Assembly (NCBI GenBank): GCA_019750135.1
Contig: JAIEOV010000006.1
Span: forward strand, 1 to 64,000
Direction: 5' to 3'
Length of the DNA stretch: 64,000 nt
DNA from: Reyranella sp.
Lineage (GTDB): Bacteria; Pseudomonadota; Alphaproteobacteria; Reyranellales; Reyranellaceae
The notes under the pieces were generated by a model, which saw only the letters and a program-made list of their open reading frames with translations, was not told the origin of the DNA and did no database searches. The position numbers were made by a program, and so were the translations under genes. This document shows, in pieces, positions 9,269 through 18,624 of the stretch (positions within the stretch are counted from its first letter, which is position 1; every line of letters begins with the position of its first letter).

Positions 9269-9985
9269 ATGCCCATCCCGACGGACCTCGTCCTCGACCT
9301 GCAGCGGCGTCTCGGCTACGCACCGCCCGAGCGGATCCTGTCGACGGCCTTGCGCGAGGTCTTTCCCGGCCGCATTGCCGTCGTCTCCTCGTTCGGCGCG
9401 GAATCGGCGGTGCTGCTGCATCTCGTCGCCGCCATCGATCCGACCACGCCCGTCCTGTTCGTCGATACCGGCCGGCATTTTCCCGAGACGCTGGCGTATC
9501 GCGATCGATTGGCGGCCCATCTCGGTCTCAGCGGCGTGCGCAGCGTCGGTCCGACGGCGCAGGAGGTGGCGCGTCTCGATGCCGACCTCAGCCGCGCGAC
9601 GTGGGATCCCGACGGCTGCTGCGCCTTCCGCAAGACCGCGCCGCTGCAGCGGGCGCTGGCCGGCTACGACGCCTGGATCAGCGGCCGCAAACGCTTCCAG
9701 GCCTCGACGCGCTTCGACCTGCCGGTGTTCGAAGCCGACGACACGCACGTCAAGGTCAACCCGCTGGCCAGCTGGAGCGTGAACGACATCGCGACCTATG
9801 TCGCCAGGCATCGCCTGCCGCCGCATCCGCTGCTGGCGCAAGGCTATCTCTCGATCGGCTGCGCCCCCTGCACGTCGATCGTGTCACCAGGAGAGGACCC
9901 TCGCGCCGGCCGCTGGCGCGGGTTCGCCAAGACCGAATGCGGCATCCATCTACCCACCACGACGGAAAAGCAGAGCAACCCATGA
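9269..9985 (+). CDS. cysH: Assimilatory adenylyl-sulfate (APS) reductase, [4Fe-4S] type
   Basis: A 238-residue PAPS/APS reductase family enzyme that reduces activated sulfate to sulfite using thioredoxin or glutathione. The nucleotide-binding motif [13 protein letters not shown] is near the N-terminus. The cysteine pattern Cys117-Cys118 (GCCAFRK) and Cys198/Cys201 (GCAPC) is that of the iron-sulfur enzymes that use APS rather than PAPS. The catalytic Cys224 lies in ECGIH close to the C-terminus. ATG 9269 follows AGGAG after the cysA stop. Its stop overlaps the cysD start. No sulfite reductase gene is in this operon, so reduction of sulfite must be encoded elsewhere. Confidence 0.92.
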   Translation: MPIPTDLVLDLQRRLGYAPPERILSTALREVFPGRIAVVSSFGAESAVLLHLVAAIDPTTPVLFVDTGRHFPETLAYRDRLAAHLGLSGVRSVGPTAQEVARLDADLSRATWDPDGCCAFRKTAPLQRALAGYDAWISGRKRFQASTRFDLPVFEADDTHVKVNPLASWSVNDIATYVARHRLPPHPLLAQGYLSIGCAPCTSIVSPGEDPRAGRWRGFAKTECGIHLPTTTEKQSNP

Positions 9986-10941
9986 GCCCGCCAGTCGCCG
10001 CCGCCCGCGCGGCCAACAAGAAACAGCCGATTTCCACGCCGATCCTATCGCCGCATCTGCGGCGGTTGGAGGACGAGGCGATCCACATCCTGCGCGAGGT
10101 CGTGGCCGAGTTCCGACAGCCGGTGATGCTCTATTCGGTGGGCAAGGATTCCAGCGTCATGCTGCACCTGGCGCGCAAGGCCTTCTTCCCGGCGCCGCCG
10201 CCGTTCCCGTTCCTGCACATCGCCTCGGGCTGGGATTTCCGCGCCCTGATCGAGCATCGCGATCGCATGGCCGCGCAGTACGGGCTCGAGCTTCTGGTGC
10301 ATGCCAACGAGCAGGCCGCCCGAGACGGCGTCAATCCCTTCGAGACCGAGACCGGCGAATACTCGCGGCTGATGCTGACCGAGGCGCTCAAGGAGGCACT
10401 CGACATCCACGGCTTCGACGCCGCCTTCGGCGGCGGCCGTCGCGACGAGGAGAAGGCGCGGGCCAAGGAACGCATCTTCTCGCACCGCGCCGCCGGCCAT
10501 GTCTGGGACCCGCGCAACCAGCGGCCCGAGCTGTGGCGGCTGTTCAACACCCGGCTCGCCGACGGCGACACGATGCGCGTCTTTCCGCTGTCGAACTGGA
10601 CCGAGCTCGACGTCTGGACCTACATCCAGGCCGAATCGATCCCGATCGTGCCGCTCTATCTCGCCGCCGAGCGCTGGGTGGTGGAGCGCGACGGCAACCT
10701 CATCGCCGTCGATGACGAGCGCATGCGCTTCCTCGACGGCGAGACGACGGTGAAGCGCCGCGTGCGCTTCCGCACCCTGGGCTGCTGGCCGCTGACCGGC
10801 GCCATCGCCTCCGCGGCGACCGACGTCGACGGCGTGATCGCCGAGCTTTTGGACGCGCGCTCGTCGGAACGCCAGGGGCGCCTGGTCGACGGCGCCCTGC
10901 AGGCCTCCATGGAACGCAAGAAGAGGGAGGGATACTTCTGA
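9982..10941 (+). CDS. cysD: Sulfate adenylyltransferase small subunit CysD
   Basis: A 319-residue ATP sulfurylase catalytic subunit, which makes APS from sulfate and ATP together with GTP-driven CysN. The PP-loop is [20 protein letters not shown]; downstream motifs [37 protein letters not shown] and [12 protein letters not shown] are all intact, as is the C-terminal [11 protein letters not shown]. The frame extends far upstream inside cysH, but ATG 9982 overlaps the cysH TGA (ATGA) and gives the usual length. The CysN start overlaps its stop. Confidence 0.95.
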   Translation: MSPPVAAARAANKKQPISTPILSPHLRRLEDEAIHILREVVAEFRQPVMLYSVGKDSSVMLHLARKAFFPAPPPFPFLHIASGWDFRALIEHRDRMAAQYGLELLVHANEQAARDGVNPFETETGEYSRLMLTEALKEALDIHGFDAAFGGGRRDEEKARAKERIFSHRAAGHVWDPRNQRPELWRLFNTRLADGDTMRVFPLSNWTELDVWTYIQAESIPIVPLYLAAERWVVERDGNLIAVDDERMRFLDGETTVKRRVRFRTLGCWPLTGAIASAATDVDGVIAELLDARSSERQGRLVDGALQASMERKKREGYF

Positions 10942-12854
10942 TGCCCGATACTCTGGCACCTCCGGCCAACGACGCGCTGCCGCTGGCGATCCGCAGCGAG
11001 TTGCGCTTCCTCACCTGCGGCTCCGTCGACGATGGCAAATCGACCCTGATCGGACGATTGATCACCGACGCGGCGGGCCTGCATGACGACCAGATCGCCT
11101 CGTTGCGCGACGATTCGCGGCGCTTCGGCACGACCGAGGACGAGTTCGACTTCGCCCTGTTGCTCGACGGGCTGGAGGCCGAACGCGAGCAGGGCATCAC
11201 CATCGACGTCGCCTATCGCTTCTTCTCGACCGCCAGGCGCGCCTTCGTCGTCGCCGATACGCCGGGCCATCAGCAATACACCCGCAACATGGCAACCGGC
11301 GCCTCCAATGCCGAGCTCGCCATCCTGCTGGTCGATGCGCGCAAGGGCCTGGTCGAGCAGACGCGCCGGCATGCCGCCATCGTCTCGCTGCTGGGCATCC
11401 GCCATGTCGTGCTGGCGGTGAACAAGATCGACTTGGTCGAATTCTCCGAGGCGCGCTTTCGCGAGATCGAGGCGGCCTTCACGGCCTTTGCGACACCACT
11501 TGCGTTCCATTCGGTCGTGGCGATCCCCTTGTCGGCGCGCCTGGGCGACAATGTCGCCGTGCGCAGCGCGCGCACGCCCTGGTATGCCGGGCCGGCGTTG
11601 CTGGCCCATCTCGAGACGGTCGAGACCGATCTCGACGCTGCCGAGGCGGCACTGCGATTTCCGGTGCAATGGGTCAATCGCCCCGATGGCGAGTTCCGCG
11701 GCTTCTCGGGCACCGTGGCGTCGGGGCGCGTCGCCGTCGGCGATCCGATCGTCGTCTCGGGCTCCGGTCGCACCAGCAGCGTGGCGCGCATCGTGAGCTT
11801 CGACGGCGACCTGCCGTCGGTCACGGCCGGCCGGTCGGTGACCTTGACCTTGGCCGACGAGGTCGACGTCATCCGTGGTGACGTCCTGGCCGATCCCAAG
11901 CAGCGGCCGGCGGTGGCGCGCCGCTTCGCCGCCGACCTGGTCTGGATGGACGAGGCGGCGGCAACGCCGGGCAAGCGCTATCTCCTCAAGATCGGCACGG
12001 CGACCGTGCCTGCCACGCTCGGCCGCATCGCCGACACGCTCGATGTCGAATCGCTGACGCGCACGCCGGCGGCATCCCTGGTCCTGAACGCCATCGGCCG
12101 CGTCGAGATCGAGGCGGGCCAGGCCGTGGCCTTCGACGCCTATGCCGAGAACCGCCAGACCGGCGCCTTCATCCTGATCGACCGTTCGACCTTGCGCACG
12201 GCGGCCGCCGGCATGGTGGTCGAAGGCCTCGACGGCGGGCGCAACGTCCACCGGCATGCCGAGACCGTGACTCCGGCGCTGCGTGCCGAAGCCAAGGCGC
12301 AATCGCCCCTGGTCGTGTGGCTGACCGGCCTGCCGGGCTCGGGCAAATCCACCATCGCCAATATCGTCGAGAGCAAGCTGGCGGCGCTCGGCCGGCAGAC
12401 CATGCTGCTCGACGGCGACAACCTGCGGCAGGGGCTGAATGCCGATCTCGGCTTCGACGCCGCCGGCCGTTCGGAGAATGTCCGCCGCGTGGCCGAGGTC
12501 GCCAAGCTGATGGCCGACGCCGGCCTGATCACGCTGGTGGCGCTCGTCTCGCCGTTCCGCGCCGATCGCCTGCGCGCCGCCGCGCTCCTGCCCGAAGGGC
12601 GCTTCGTCGAGGTTTTTGTCGACACACCGTTGGAAGTCTGCCGGCGTCGCGACCCCAAGGGGCTGTACGAGAAAGCCGACCGCGGCAAGGTCGTGAATCT
12701 CACCGGGCGCGATCAGCCCTACGAGGCGCCGGAGGAGCCCGACCTGGTGTTGCGCACGACCGAGCTCACGGCGGAGCAGGCGGCCGATCGCGTCGTCGAG
12801 CTGGTCATGCGGCGCGCAGGCTACGGAACGTCACCGAATAGCGCAGTGCACTGA
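10941..12854 (+). CDS. cysNC: Fused sulfate adenylyltransferase GTPase subunit / APS kinase (CysNC)
   Basis: A 637-residue two-domain protein, as in rhizobial NodQ. Residues 1 to ~440 are the CysN translation-factor-like GTPase: P-loop GSVDDGKSTLIGRL near residue 27, DTPGHQQYTRNMATGASNAE and NKIDLVEF. Residues ~455-637 are the CysC kinase that phosphorylates APS to PAPS: WLTGLPGSGKSTIAN, LLDGDNLRQGLN, VFVDTPLEVCRRRDPKGLY. CysH next door has the APS-type cluster, so PAPS from the CysC domain may serve sulfotransferases rather than reduction; this is inference. Start overlaps cysD by one base (TGATG). The 3' end overlaps the convergent alkB by 50 bases. Confidence 0.94.
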   Translation: MPDTLAPPANDALPLAIRSELRFLTCGSVDDGKSTLIGRLITDAAGLHDDQIASLRDDSRRFGTTEDEFDFALLLDGLEAEREQGITIDVAYRFFSTARRAFVVADTPGHQQYTRNMATGASNAELAILLVDARKGLVEQTRRHAAIVSLLGIRHVVLAVNKIDLVEFSEARFREIEAAFTAFATPLAFHSVVAIPLSARLGDNVAVRSARTPWYAGPALLAHLETVETDLDAAEAALRFPVQWVNRPDGEFRGFSGTVASGRVAVGDPIVVSGSGRTSSVARIVSFDGDLPSVTAGRSVTLTLADEVDVIRGDVLADPKQRPAVARRFAADLVWMDEAAATPGKRYLLKIGTATVPATLGRIADTLDVESLTRTPAASLVLNAIGRVEIEAGQAVAFDAYAENRQTGAFILIDRSTLRTAAAGMVVEGLDGGRNVHRHAETVTPALRAEAKAQSPLVVWLTGLPGSGKSTIANIVESKLAALGRQTMLLDGDNLRQGLNADLGFDAAGRSENVRRVAEVAKLMADAGLITLVALVSPFRADRLRAAALLPEGRFVEVFVDTPLEVCRRRDPKGLYEKADRGKVVNLTGRDQPYEAPEEPDLVLRTTELTAEQAADRVVELVMRRAGYGTSPNSAVH

Positions 12855-13338
12855 GCGGCGGGATGCTGTGCTCCCAGTCGTTGCGGGCCGCGCCGCGCAG
12901 GACGTAGGCCGATCGCGGCATCACTTCGAGCGAGCGGCGTTCCCAGGCGTCGCCCAGGCGCCGGCGGAAGCGCAGAAGGCAGGGAGCCAGGAAGGAGATC
13001 GCGACGATCTCCTGGAACATCGGCTTGTCGCGATGCCACCCGATCGGCGCGCCCGGCGCGTATTCGGTGACCAGGACCTGCTGCAGGCTTCCGGCGGCGA
13101 GCCCGGCCACCTTTGCCGCACGCTGACGCAACGGCAGGAGAATCTCGGGCATGTTCGCCGACGGTCGGAGCTGCCGGCCCGCATAGTCGTAGCGCCAGCC
13201 GAACGACACGACTCGCCGGCGTCCTTGGAAGCCGTGGAACTCGAAGGGAGCCAGGGGAAGCTCGGCGAACCATTCGGCGAAGCGGCGTTCCTCGTCGGCC
13301 GAGATGACTTCCTGGAGATAGTCGAATCCCTCCGGCAT
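12805..13338 (-). CDS. alkB: AlkB-family 2-oxoglutarate/Fe(II) DNA repair dioxygenase
   Basis: A protein of about 177 residues from the AlkB-like family, which removes alkyl groups from DNA or RNA bases by oxidative demethylation. The iron ligands are His102-x-Asp104 (GWHRDKP) and His157 (EHSIPP); 2-oxoglutarate-binding arginines follow in ALRYSVTFRSLR. FEFHGFQGRRRVVSFGWRYDY is the family substrate-side motif (part of it quoted). The start is uncertain. ATG 13338 is the first standard ATG, but the frame runs upstream with a DLFAD motif common in homologues, through TTG at 13359 and a CTG that overlaps the deacetylase stop (CTGA). No good ribosome site is visible for any of them. Confidence 0.85.
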   Translation of the reverse strand: MPEGFDYLQEVISADEERRFAEWFAELPLAPFEFHGFQGRRRVVSFGWRYDYAGRQLRPSANMPEILLPLRQRAAKVAGLAAGSLQQVLVTEYAPGAPIGWHRDKPMFQEIVAISFLAPCLLRFRRRLGDAWERRSLEVMPRSAYVLRGAARNDWEHSIPPLSALRYSVTFRSLRAA

Positions 13339-13385
13339 CGCCGGCTCGTCGGCGAACAAGTCGGCTTGTCGTTGTTCCTTGGCGT

Positions 13386-14342
13386 TCAGGGTTGCTTCAC
13401 GCCGACGGCGGCCATCACCGCGTCGGTGTCGGTCAGCCAGACCAGCGGCTGCTCCTTCAGGGCATCGAGGACGCGGCGGAAGGCGGCAGTGCCCGACGGC
13501 GTGCCCATGACGAAGGGATGCACGCCGATCGCCACCACGGTCGCCGGCCGGTCGGCATCGCCGTCGGCTTCGCGGGCGAGCTCGCTGACGTAGTCGATCC
13601 ACTGCCGCTCGAAATCGACCGGCTCCTTCTGGCGGCCGAGATATTGACCCATGTCGACGGTTTGCGTCGGGTAGGGGATCAGGACCAGGGGGCCGGCCGA
13701 CGTCATCAGCCGCGACAGCACGTCGGAGTCCATGCCGTCGAGCGAATAGCGAATGCCCTCGGCGACGGTCGCGGCGAAGGTGTCGACGTTGGGCTTGACG
13801 CTGGGGCTCGACCAGCCGCGCGGGCGGACGCCGGTATCCTTCTCGATCAGGTCGAGCACGCGCTTGATGTAGGCCTTCTGTGCCTCCAGGCCCTTGTCGA
13901 GCGGCAACTCCTCGGTCGAGTTGTTCATGCCATGGCCCAGGATCGGCGCCCTGGGCACCGACGCCCGGAAGGTCTTCCACGTCTCCGGATGCTGCCCGGG
14001 GAACTGGGCGTTGAGGGCGATCGTGAGCGGGACGTCCTGTTCCTTGAACAGCCGGCCGACGCGCGGCACGCCCCAATGGATGGCGTACTGACGGAACGAC
14101 TCGTTCAGCACGTCGGGATTGGTGCCGACCGTGTCCGGCCGGAACACCGGCCCGTGGCCGCGGCCCCATACTTCGACATAGAACACGAAGCAGACCGCGA
14201 CCTTCTTGCCGTTCGGCCAGGTCTTGATCGGCATCGCCTCGCGGGGGAAGTCGGTGATCCAGTCCCGGGTGGTCTGACTCGATGACGGGGAAGCCCAGGC
14301 GAGCAGCCCGAGCAGGCAGAGGAGCGGGGTGGTCGTGCGCAT
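13386..14342 (-). CDS. Secreted polysaccharide deacetylase family protein
   Basis: A 318-residue protein of the NodB/polysaccharide-deacetylase superfamily, related to the allantoinase/PuuE-like branch. The leader MRTTTPLLCLLGLLAWASPSSS indicates export (shown in part as LLCLLGLLAWAS). Recognisable elements are KKVAVCFVFYVEVWGRG, HGMNNSTEELPLDKG, PRGWSSPSVKPNVDTFA and GIRYSLDGMDSD. The classic metal-binding Asp and HxxxH set is only partly evident, so catalytic activity is not certain and the substrate is unknown. ATG 14342 gives a proper signal peptide. It lies 19 bases after the zinc-ribbon gene and directly before alkB on the same strand, suggesting a small operon. Confidence 0.8.
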   Translation of the reverse strand: MRTTTPLLCLLGLLAWASPSSSQTTRDWITDFPREAMPIKTWPNGKKVAVCFVFYVEVWGRGHGPVFRPDTVGTNPDVLNESFRQYAIHWGVPRVGRLFKEQDVPLTIALNAQFPGQHPETWKTFRASVPRAPILGHGMNNSTEELPLDKGLEAQKAYIKRVLDLIEKDTGVRPRGWSSPSVKPNVDTFAATVAEGIRYSLDGMDSDVLSRLMTSAGPLVLIPYPTQTVDMGQYLGRQKEPVDFERQWIDYVSELAREADGDADRPATVVAIGVHPFVMGTPSGTAAFRRVLDALKEQPLVWLTDTDAVMAAVGVKQP

Positions 14343-14361
14343 GACGCGCCGCAATAGCACG

Positions 14362-14616
14362 TTATCGCAACTTGCGCGCATGCTCCGCAAGCCGGCCAGT
14401 CCAGCGGCGTTGCTTGCCGATGCTGGGCAGGCCCACCGACCCGCACTGATCGCAGCGGAAACGGGCCCCGGCGATCCGCCGGTTGCGCAGCCCGGGCGCA
14501 TTCCCGTCGATTGTCCGGCGGTGCCCGCAATTGGGGCAGGAGACCTCGATGGCAAGCTCGTCCCGGGCGAGGTCGCCGAAGGTCGTATGGGAGGTGGCCA
14601 GGGCCATGTGCTGCAT
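14362..14616 (-). CDS. Small zinc-ribbon protein
   Basis: A protein of about 84 residues with two Cys pairs, CPNCGHRR and FRCDQCG, spaced ~28 residues apart: a zinc ribbon. The basic C-terminus (KQRRWTGRLAEHARKLR) could bind nucleic acid. No named family is recognised. ATG 14616 and the nearby ATG 14607 are both possible; I see no clear ribosome site for either. It leads the minus-strand run zinc ribbon - deacetylase - alkB and is divergent from the histidine kinase, so 14617-14729 should contain promoters for both directions. Confidence 0.6.
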   Translation of the reverse strand: MQHMALATSHTTFGDLARDELAIEVSCPNCGHRRTIDGNAPGLRNRRIAGARFRCDQCGSVGLPSIGKQRRWTGRLAEHARKLR

Positions 14617-14729
14617 AGGTGGGGTGCCGGCCGGTCCCCGGCAACGGAGGCCGTATCCATCCACTTTGGACTATATTGCGCGTGACGAAAAGCGACTGCG
14701 TGCCGTACGGAGTCGCCTTGGGGTAATTC

Positions 14730-17330
14730 ATGGCGGCAGACAGGTTTTCGCTCCTGGCCGGCATCGCGTCCGACTGGTGGTGGGAGATGGGTGCGGACCT
14801 GCGGTTCACCTTCGTGTCGGACCGCCTGCAGGAGCTGCTTGGCCTTCCGGTATCCTCGATCATTGGCAAGCGCCGCAACGAGGTGCCGCGCACCGACTAC
14901 GACAACACGGCGGCGTGGCAGGCACATATCGACGACCTGGAGAACCACCGGTCCTTTCGCAACTTCGAGACCACGGTCGTCGACGCCGCCGGTGCCTCGC
15001 GGCCGGTGATGATCAGCGGCACGCCGAAGTTCGCCGAGGACGGCACCTTCGAGGGCTATATCGGCGTCGGCAACGACCTGACCGAGCTGCGCCGGCACGA
15101 ACGGGAGGCCTCGCAAACCGCGGCCAGTCTCGAATCGATCCTGGAGAACATCGAGCAGGGTGTCGTGCTGTTCGACGCCCAGCACAGGATCGTCTCGTAC
15201 AATCGCCGTCTCGCCGAATGGCTGCAGATCGACGGCGACGTGCGCGGCATGTCCTACGAGGAGGCGGTGCGCCGCCTCGCGCAACGCGGCGAATACGGCA
15301 CGGCCGATCCGGAGGCGGCGGTCGCCCTGCGCCTCGAGCTCGCCCGCGTGAACAAGAACACCGTGATCGAGCGCAAGCGCGCCGACGGGCGCACGGTATC
15401 GGTGGGCTACAATCCCTTGCCCGGCGGCGGCGGCGTGATGACGTACTCCGACGTGACCGAGGTGCGCGATCGCGAGGCCCGTCTCGAGGAGAGCGAGGCG
15501 CGGTTTCGCTATCTCTTCCGGCATTCGCCACTGCCAATGTGGGTCTATTCGCTCGACAACCGCGACATCCTCGAAGTCAACGACGCCGCCGTCGCCGCCT
15601 ATGGCTACTCGCGCGAGGAATTCCTCCACCTCAACCTCTACGACCTGCGACCGCCGGACGAGATCGACCGTCTGCGCCAGTATCTCCATGACGTGACTGC
15701 CGCGCAGCTCTTTGCCGGCGAATGGCGCCATCGCCACAAGGACGGCAAGATCGTCGACGTCGAAGTCTATCTTCACGACATCGAGTTCGACGGCCGCGCG
15801 GCCCGGCTGGCATTGCTGAATGACGTCACCGACCGCAAGCGCCTGGAACGCGAGAGCCAGCGCATCTTCGAGACGTCGGAGGACCTGATGCTGGTGTCCG
15901 ACGGCTACGGCCGGTTCCTCCAGGTCAGCCCGAGCTGCGAACGCGTGCTGGGCTACCGGCCTGACGAGATGGTGGGTCGAGGCGCCCAGGACTTCCTGGT
16001 TGCCGAGGATCTCGAAGCCAACCGCGAGGAGATGCGGCTTGCCCGCCGCGGCGAGTCGGTGCGGCGTTTCCGCGCCCGCTTCCATCACAAGGACGGCCGC
16101 GTCGTCCCGCTGGCCTGGGTCTCGACCTGGTCGAGCTCGGACCGTCGCCACTACTTCATCGGCCGCGACATGACGGAGTACGACGCCACCGCGGCCAGCC
16201 TGCGGCAGGCGGTGAAGATGGATGCGATCGGCCAGCTCACCGGCGGCGTGGCGCACGATTTCAACAACCTCCTGATGGTCATCATGGCCAATCTGGATGC
16301 GCTCGACGAGGAGACCGATCTCGATCGCGCCACGCGCAACCGCATCCGCCGCATCGGCAACGCCACGCAGCGCGCGCGCGATCTTACCGGCCAGCTGCTT
16401 GCCTTCTCGCGGCGCCAGGCCCTTCAGCCGGTCGCCACCGACATCAACGAGCTGGTGCACGGCACGGTCGGCCTGCTGCGCCGCACGCTGGGCGAGATGA
16501 TCGAAGTGGAGACCGTGCTGGGCGGCGGCCTGTGGGACGCCGATATCGACCGCGCCCAGCTCGAGGCGTCGCTGGTCAACCTCGCCATCAACGCGCGCGA
16601 CGCCATGCCCGACGGCGGCCGCCTGCGCGTTTCCACCGCCAACCTGTCGCGGCCGGTCGGCGCCGAAAGGGACGGGATCGGGGCGGGCGACTTCGTCGTG
16701 GTCTCGGTCAGCGACACCGGCAAGGGCATGCCGTCCAGCGTGCTCGAAAAGGCGTTCGAGCCGTTCTTCACGACCAAGGCGCCGGGCAAGGGAACCGGCC
16801 TCGGCCTCAGCATGGTCTACGGCTTCCTGCAGCAGTCGAGGGGCCATGTCCGCATCGAGAGCGAGGTCGGGCGCGGCACGACCGTGCGCCTCTATCTGCC
16901 GCGCAGCAGCGAGGCCGCGTCCACCGCGGCGTCGCCGGCCGCCGACATGGAGCGCGGCAGCGAACGCATCCTCGTGGTCGAGGACGATGCACGGGTGCGC
17001 ACCGGCGTGATGGAGCAGTTGGAGAGCCTGGGCTACGAGGTAACGGGGGCGGGCGACGGCGCCGCCGGCCTGGCCGCCTTCGAGGCCGCGCCGCAGCCGT
17101 TCGACCTGTTGTTGACCGATGTGATCGTTCCGGGACCGATGAACGGCAAGGCCCTGGCCGATGAAGTGCGCCGCCGCTGGCCCGCCACCAGGCTGGTGTT
17201 CATGTCGGGCTACAGCGAGAACATCCTGTCGACGCAGGGGCGTCTCGAGCCCGGCGTCCTGCTGCTGAACAAGCCGTTTCGCAAGCACGAGCTGGCCAAG
17301 ATGGTCCGCACGGCGCTCGATACGCCGTAG
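14730..17330 (+). CDS. Hybrid sensor histidine kinase with four PAS domains and a receiver domain
   Basis: An 866-residue soluble hybrid kinase with no membrane segment. PAS-like sensing regions lie at about 1-115, 130-245 (PAS-7 type, [19 protein letters not shown]), 255-375 and 380-495. The phosphorylated His509 is in [11 protein letters not shown]. The ATP-binding domain follows, with [29 protein letters not shown] and [15 protein letters not shown] receiver domain occupies ~748-866 with acidic VVEDD and phospho-acceptor Asp797 in [17 protein letters not shown] kinases of this type usually sense redox, light or small ligands through PAS. The signal is unknown, no Cys/His light or haem motif stands out, and no separate output regulator is adjacent. 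Confidence 0.93.
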   Translation: MAADRFSLLAGIASDWWWEMGADLRFTFVSDRLQELLGLPVSSIIGKRRNEVPRTDYDNTAAWQAHIDDLENHRSFRNFETTVVDAAGASRPVMISGTPKFAEDGTFEGYIGVGNDLTELRRHEREASQTAASLESILENIEQGVVLFDAQHRIVSYNRRLAEWLQIDGDVRGMSYEEAVRRLAQRGEYGTADPEAAVALRLELARVNKNTVIERKRADGRTVSVGYNPLPGGGGVMTYSDVTEVRDREARLEESEARFRYLFRHSPLPMWVYSLDNRDILEVNDAAVAAYGYSREEFLHLNLYDLRPPDEIDRLRQYLHDVTAAQLFAGEWRHRHKDGKIVDVEVYLHDIEFDGRAARLALLNDVTDRKRLERESQRIFETSEDLMLVSDGYGRFLQVSPSCERVLGYRPDEMVGRGAQDFLVAEDLEANREEMRLARRGESVRRFRARFHHKDGRVVPLAWVSTWSSSDRRHYFIGRDMTEYDATAASLRQAVKMDAIGQLTGGVAHDFNNLLMVIMANLDALDEETDLDRATRNRIRRIGNATQRARDLTGQLLAFSRRQALQPVATDINELVHGTVGLLRRTLGEMIEVETVLGGGLWDADIDRAQLEASLVNLAINARDAMPDGGRLRVSTANLSRPVGAERDGIGAGDFVVVSVSDTGKGMPSSVLEKAFEPFFTTKAPGKGTGLGLSMVYGFLQQSRGHVRIESEVGRGTTVRLYLPRSSEAASTAASPAADMERGSERILVVEDDARVRTGVMEQLESLGYEVTGAGDGAAGLAAFEAAPQPFDLLLTDVIVPGPMNGKALADEVRRRWPATRLVFMSGYSENILSTQGRLEPGVLLLNKPFRKHELAKMVRTALDTP

Positions 17331-17735
17331 CAGTCACCCGCTGGTGGGCGTGAATTTCGCTGGATTTCGCTAGCCCCCCGAACATCGGCGAAGCCATTGA
17401 ATCTTCAACCTTCTTGAGTTTCGCTAGTTTCGCTGGCCGTTTTCACTCACCCCGACCGAACCGCCCTTCCCGCAGCGTCATGGAATGACGGAAACCAGGC
17501 CCGGCAGTACCGCCGCCGGGCGCGCTGGTATCGGATGAACGAGGCATAGAGCAGAGCCCGCGGGAGGCGGGCACGAGCTTAGGATAACTCAAGTGCTCTA
17601 ATTTGTCAACTACGGTGTTAGTTATTGCGTGCCAAAAGCGGTCTTTGGACGCAATATCTCCGGGGTCGGGTGCCGTGCCAGCAGTGCAGGCAAATCATCG
17701 ACCCGGCAAACCGTCATGATCCTTGTGCAGAGCCG
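17331..17735. other. Long intergenic stretch with short repeats and a promoter-like palindrome
   Basis: About 400 bases without a convincing gene. It holds repeated TTTCGCTGG/TTTCGCTAG units (17350-17371 and 17418-17433), a GCCCGC/GCGGGC hairpin at 17556-17572, and an AT-rich block with AACTA-N6-TAGTT at 17608-17623. That block has the look of a regulated promoter, but no matching gene follows on the plus strand. Confidence 0.4.
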
Positions 17736-18011
17736 CTAGCGCCCGTCCGGCTTCGTCCGATCGGTCAGCAGGCGACTGACCTCCTCGGCTGCGGTGTCGC
17801 CGTCCCATTTGACGGGTCGTTCCAGGCTGGCATAGCGCTGCAGGCCGAGCTCGGTGAGGCGGAGCGCGCCGTCGGCTTCCTCGACAAGGGCAAGTTGTTC
17901 CAGTCGCCGCACATGCTGGTCCGGCAGGTGGGCGCGTCGGCCGAAACCCAGCGCCACGCGGCGAAGCGTGATCTCTTCGTTGGGGCTGAGCGGTGCGAGG
18001 ATCCCACGCAT
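17736..18011 (-). CDS. Small conserved protein of unknown function
   Basis: A 91-residue protein beginning MRGILAPLSPNEEITLRRVA. The text after it (LPDQHVRRLEQLALVEEADGALRLTELGLQRY, part quoted) has the shape of a small winged-helix-like domain, and similar short proteins are common in alphaproteobacteria, where they are annotated as hypothetical. ATG 18011 is chosen because the frame further upstream is out of register with the family and overlaps the next gene. It lies 56 bases after the 128-residue protein on the same strand; the two may be co-transcribed. Confidence 0.7.
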   Translation of the reverse strand: MRGILAPLSPNEEITLRRVALGFGRRAHLPDQHVRRLEQLALVEEADGALRLTELGLQRYASLERPVKWDGDTAAEEVSRLLTDRTKPDGR

Positions 18012-18067
18012 GCCTGTCCTGCCGCGGTCAGGTGCCGGAAGTGCCCGTTCCGCAAGGCATGAACGCT

Positions 18068-18454
18068 TCAGGTCACCGCACGTTCCGTGGCCTGGTCTGC
18101 GATCCAGTTGCGCGCCTGCCGCGGGCTGGTGAACACTCTGATCGGCCGCTTGGCCGAGGCCAGTGCCCCGAGCAGGCGGGCGAAGACCATGGTCTGCTCG
18201 GGCGTGGCGACCAGCGCCAGAGCGCCCATCATGCCGTGGTCGTGGTAGCCGCGGATTCGGGCGCACAGCGACAGCATCTCGTCGGAGGTCATGCTCGGGG
18301 TAGCGGCACGGCCGTCGAACAGCTTGCGATAGGTCATCGCCTTGGCGCCGGCCATCGCCTCCAGGAGGTCGACGGCGTCGTTCAATGTGACGTTACCCTC
18401 AGCTACTGCTGTGAACAGTTGTGCTTTGGAATCGATCGTCCAGTACAGGGGCAT
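18068..18454 (-). CDS. Conserved hypothetical protein (STAS/SpoIIAA-like fold suspected)
   Basis: A 128-residue cytosolic protein beginning MPLYWTIDSKAQLFTAVAEG. It has the pattern of a family frequent in Bradyrhizobium-like genomes: an N-terminal WTID strand, a central YRKLFDGR motif and a C-terminal RPIRVFTSPRQARNWI. The alternation of strands and helices suggests a SpoIIAA/STAS-like fold, but this is inference and no function is known to me. No signal peptide or membrane segment. It is divergent from recJ across ~170 bases. Confidence 0.7.
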   Translation of the reverse strand: MPLYWTIDSKAQLFTAVAEGNVTLNDAVDLLEAMAGAKAMTYRKLFDGRAATPSMTSDEMLSLCARIRGYHDHGMMGALALVATPEQTMVFARLLGALASAKRPIRVFTSPRQARNWIADQATERAVT

Positions 18455-18624
18455 CAGCTTGGGGTCACGTCGTCACACGTTGTCGTCGGCATATTATCCG
18501 GGCGATGCCGATCGTCTACGACGGTGGAAGGGGTGCTCGCTGCAATTTGAAGACCCTCGCGTTTCTCATGGCGCGTGCAAGTCGCAGCCCCGCTGTCCAC
18601 AGCCAACTAGGGTAAGGTCCGCGC

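Noticed and set aside
14343..17288. Very long open frame on the minus strand opposite the histidine kinase
   Set aside because: It continues upstream from the deacetylase only because stops are rare in GC-rich antisense sequence. The plus strand has a complete multi-domain kinase; the antisense product is Arg/His/Ala-rich without any motif.
17625..18062. Plus-strand frame with CQQC-like cysteines after the promoter-like palindrome
   Set aside because: Most of it is antisense to the small conserved minus-strand gene, the start is TTG without a ribosome site, and the Cys spacing breaks down after ~30 residues.
18506..18616. 36-codon frame upstream of recJ
   Set aside because: No ribosome site, no recognisable sequence; the region is better seen as the recJ leader.
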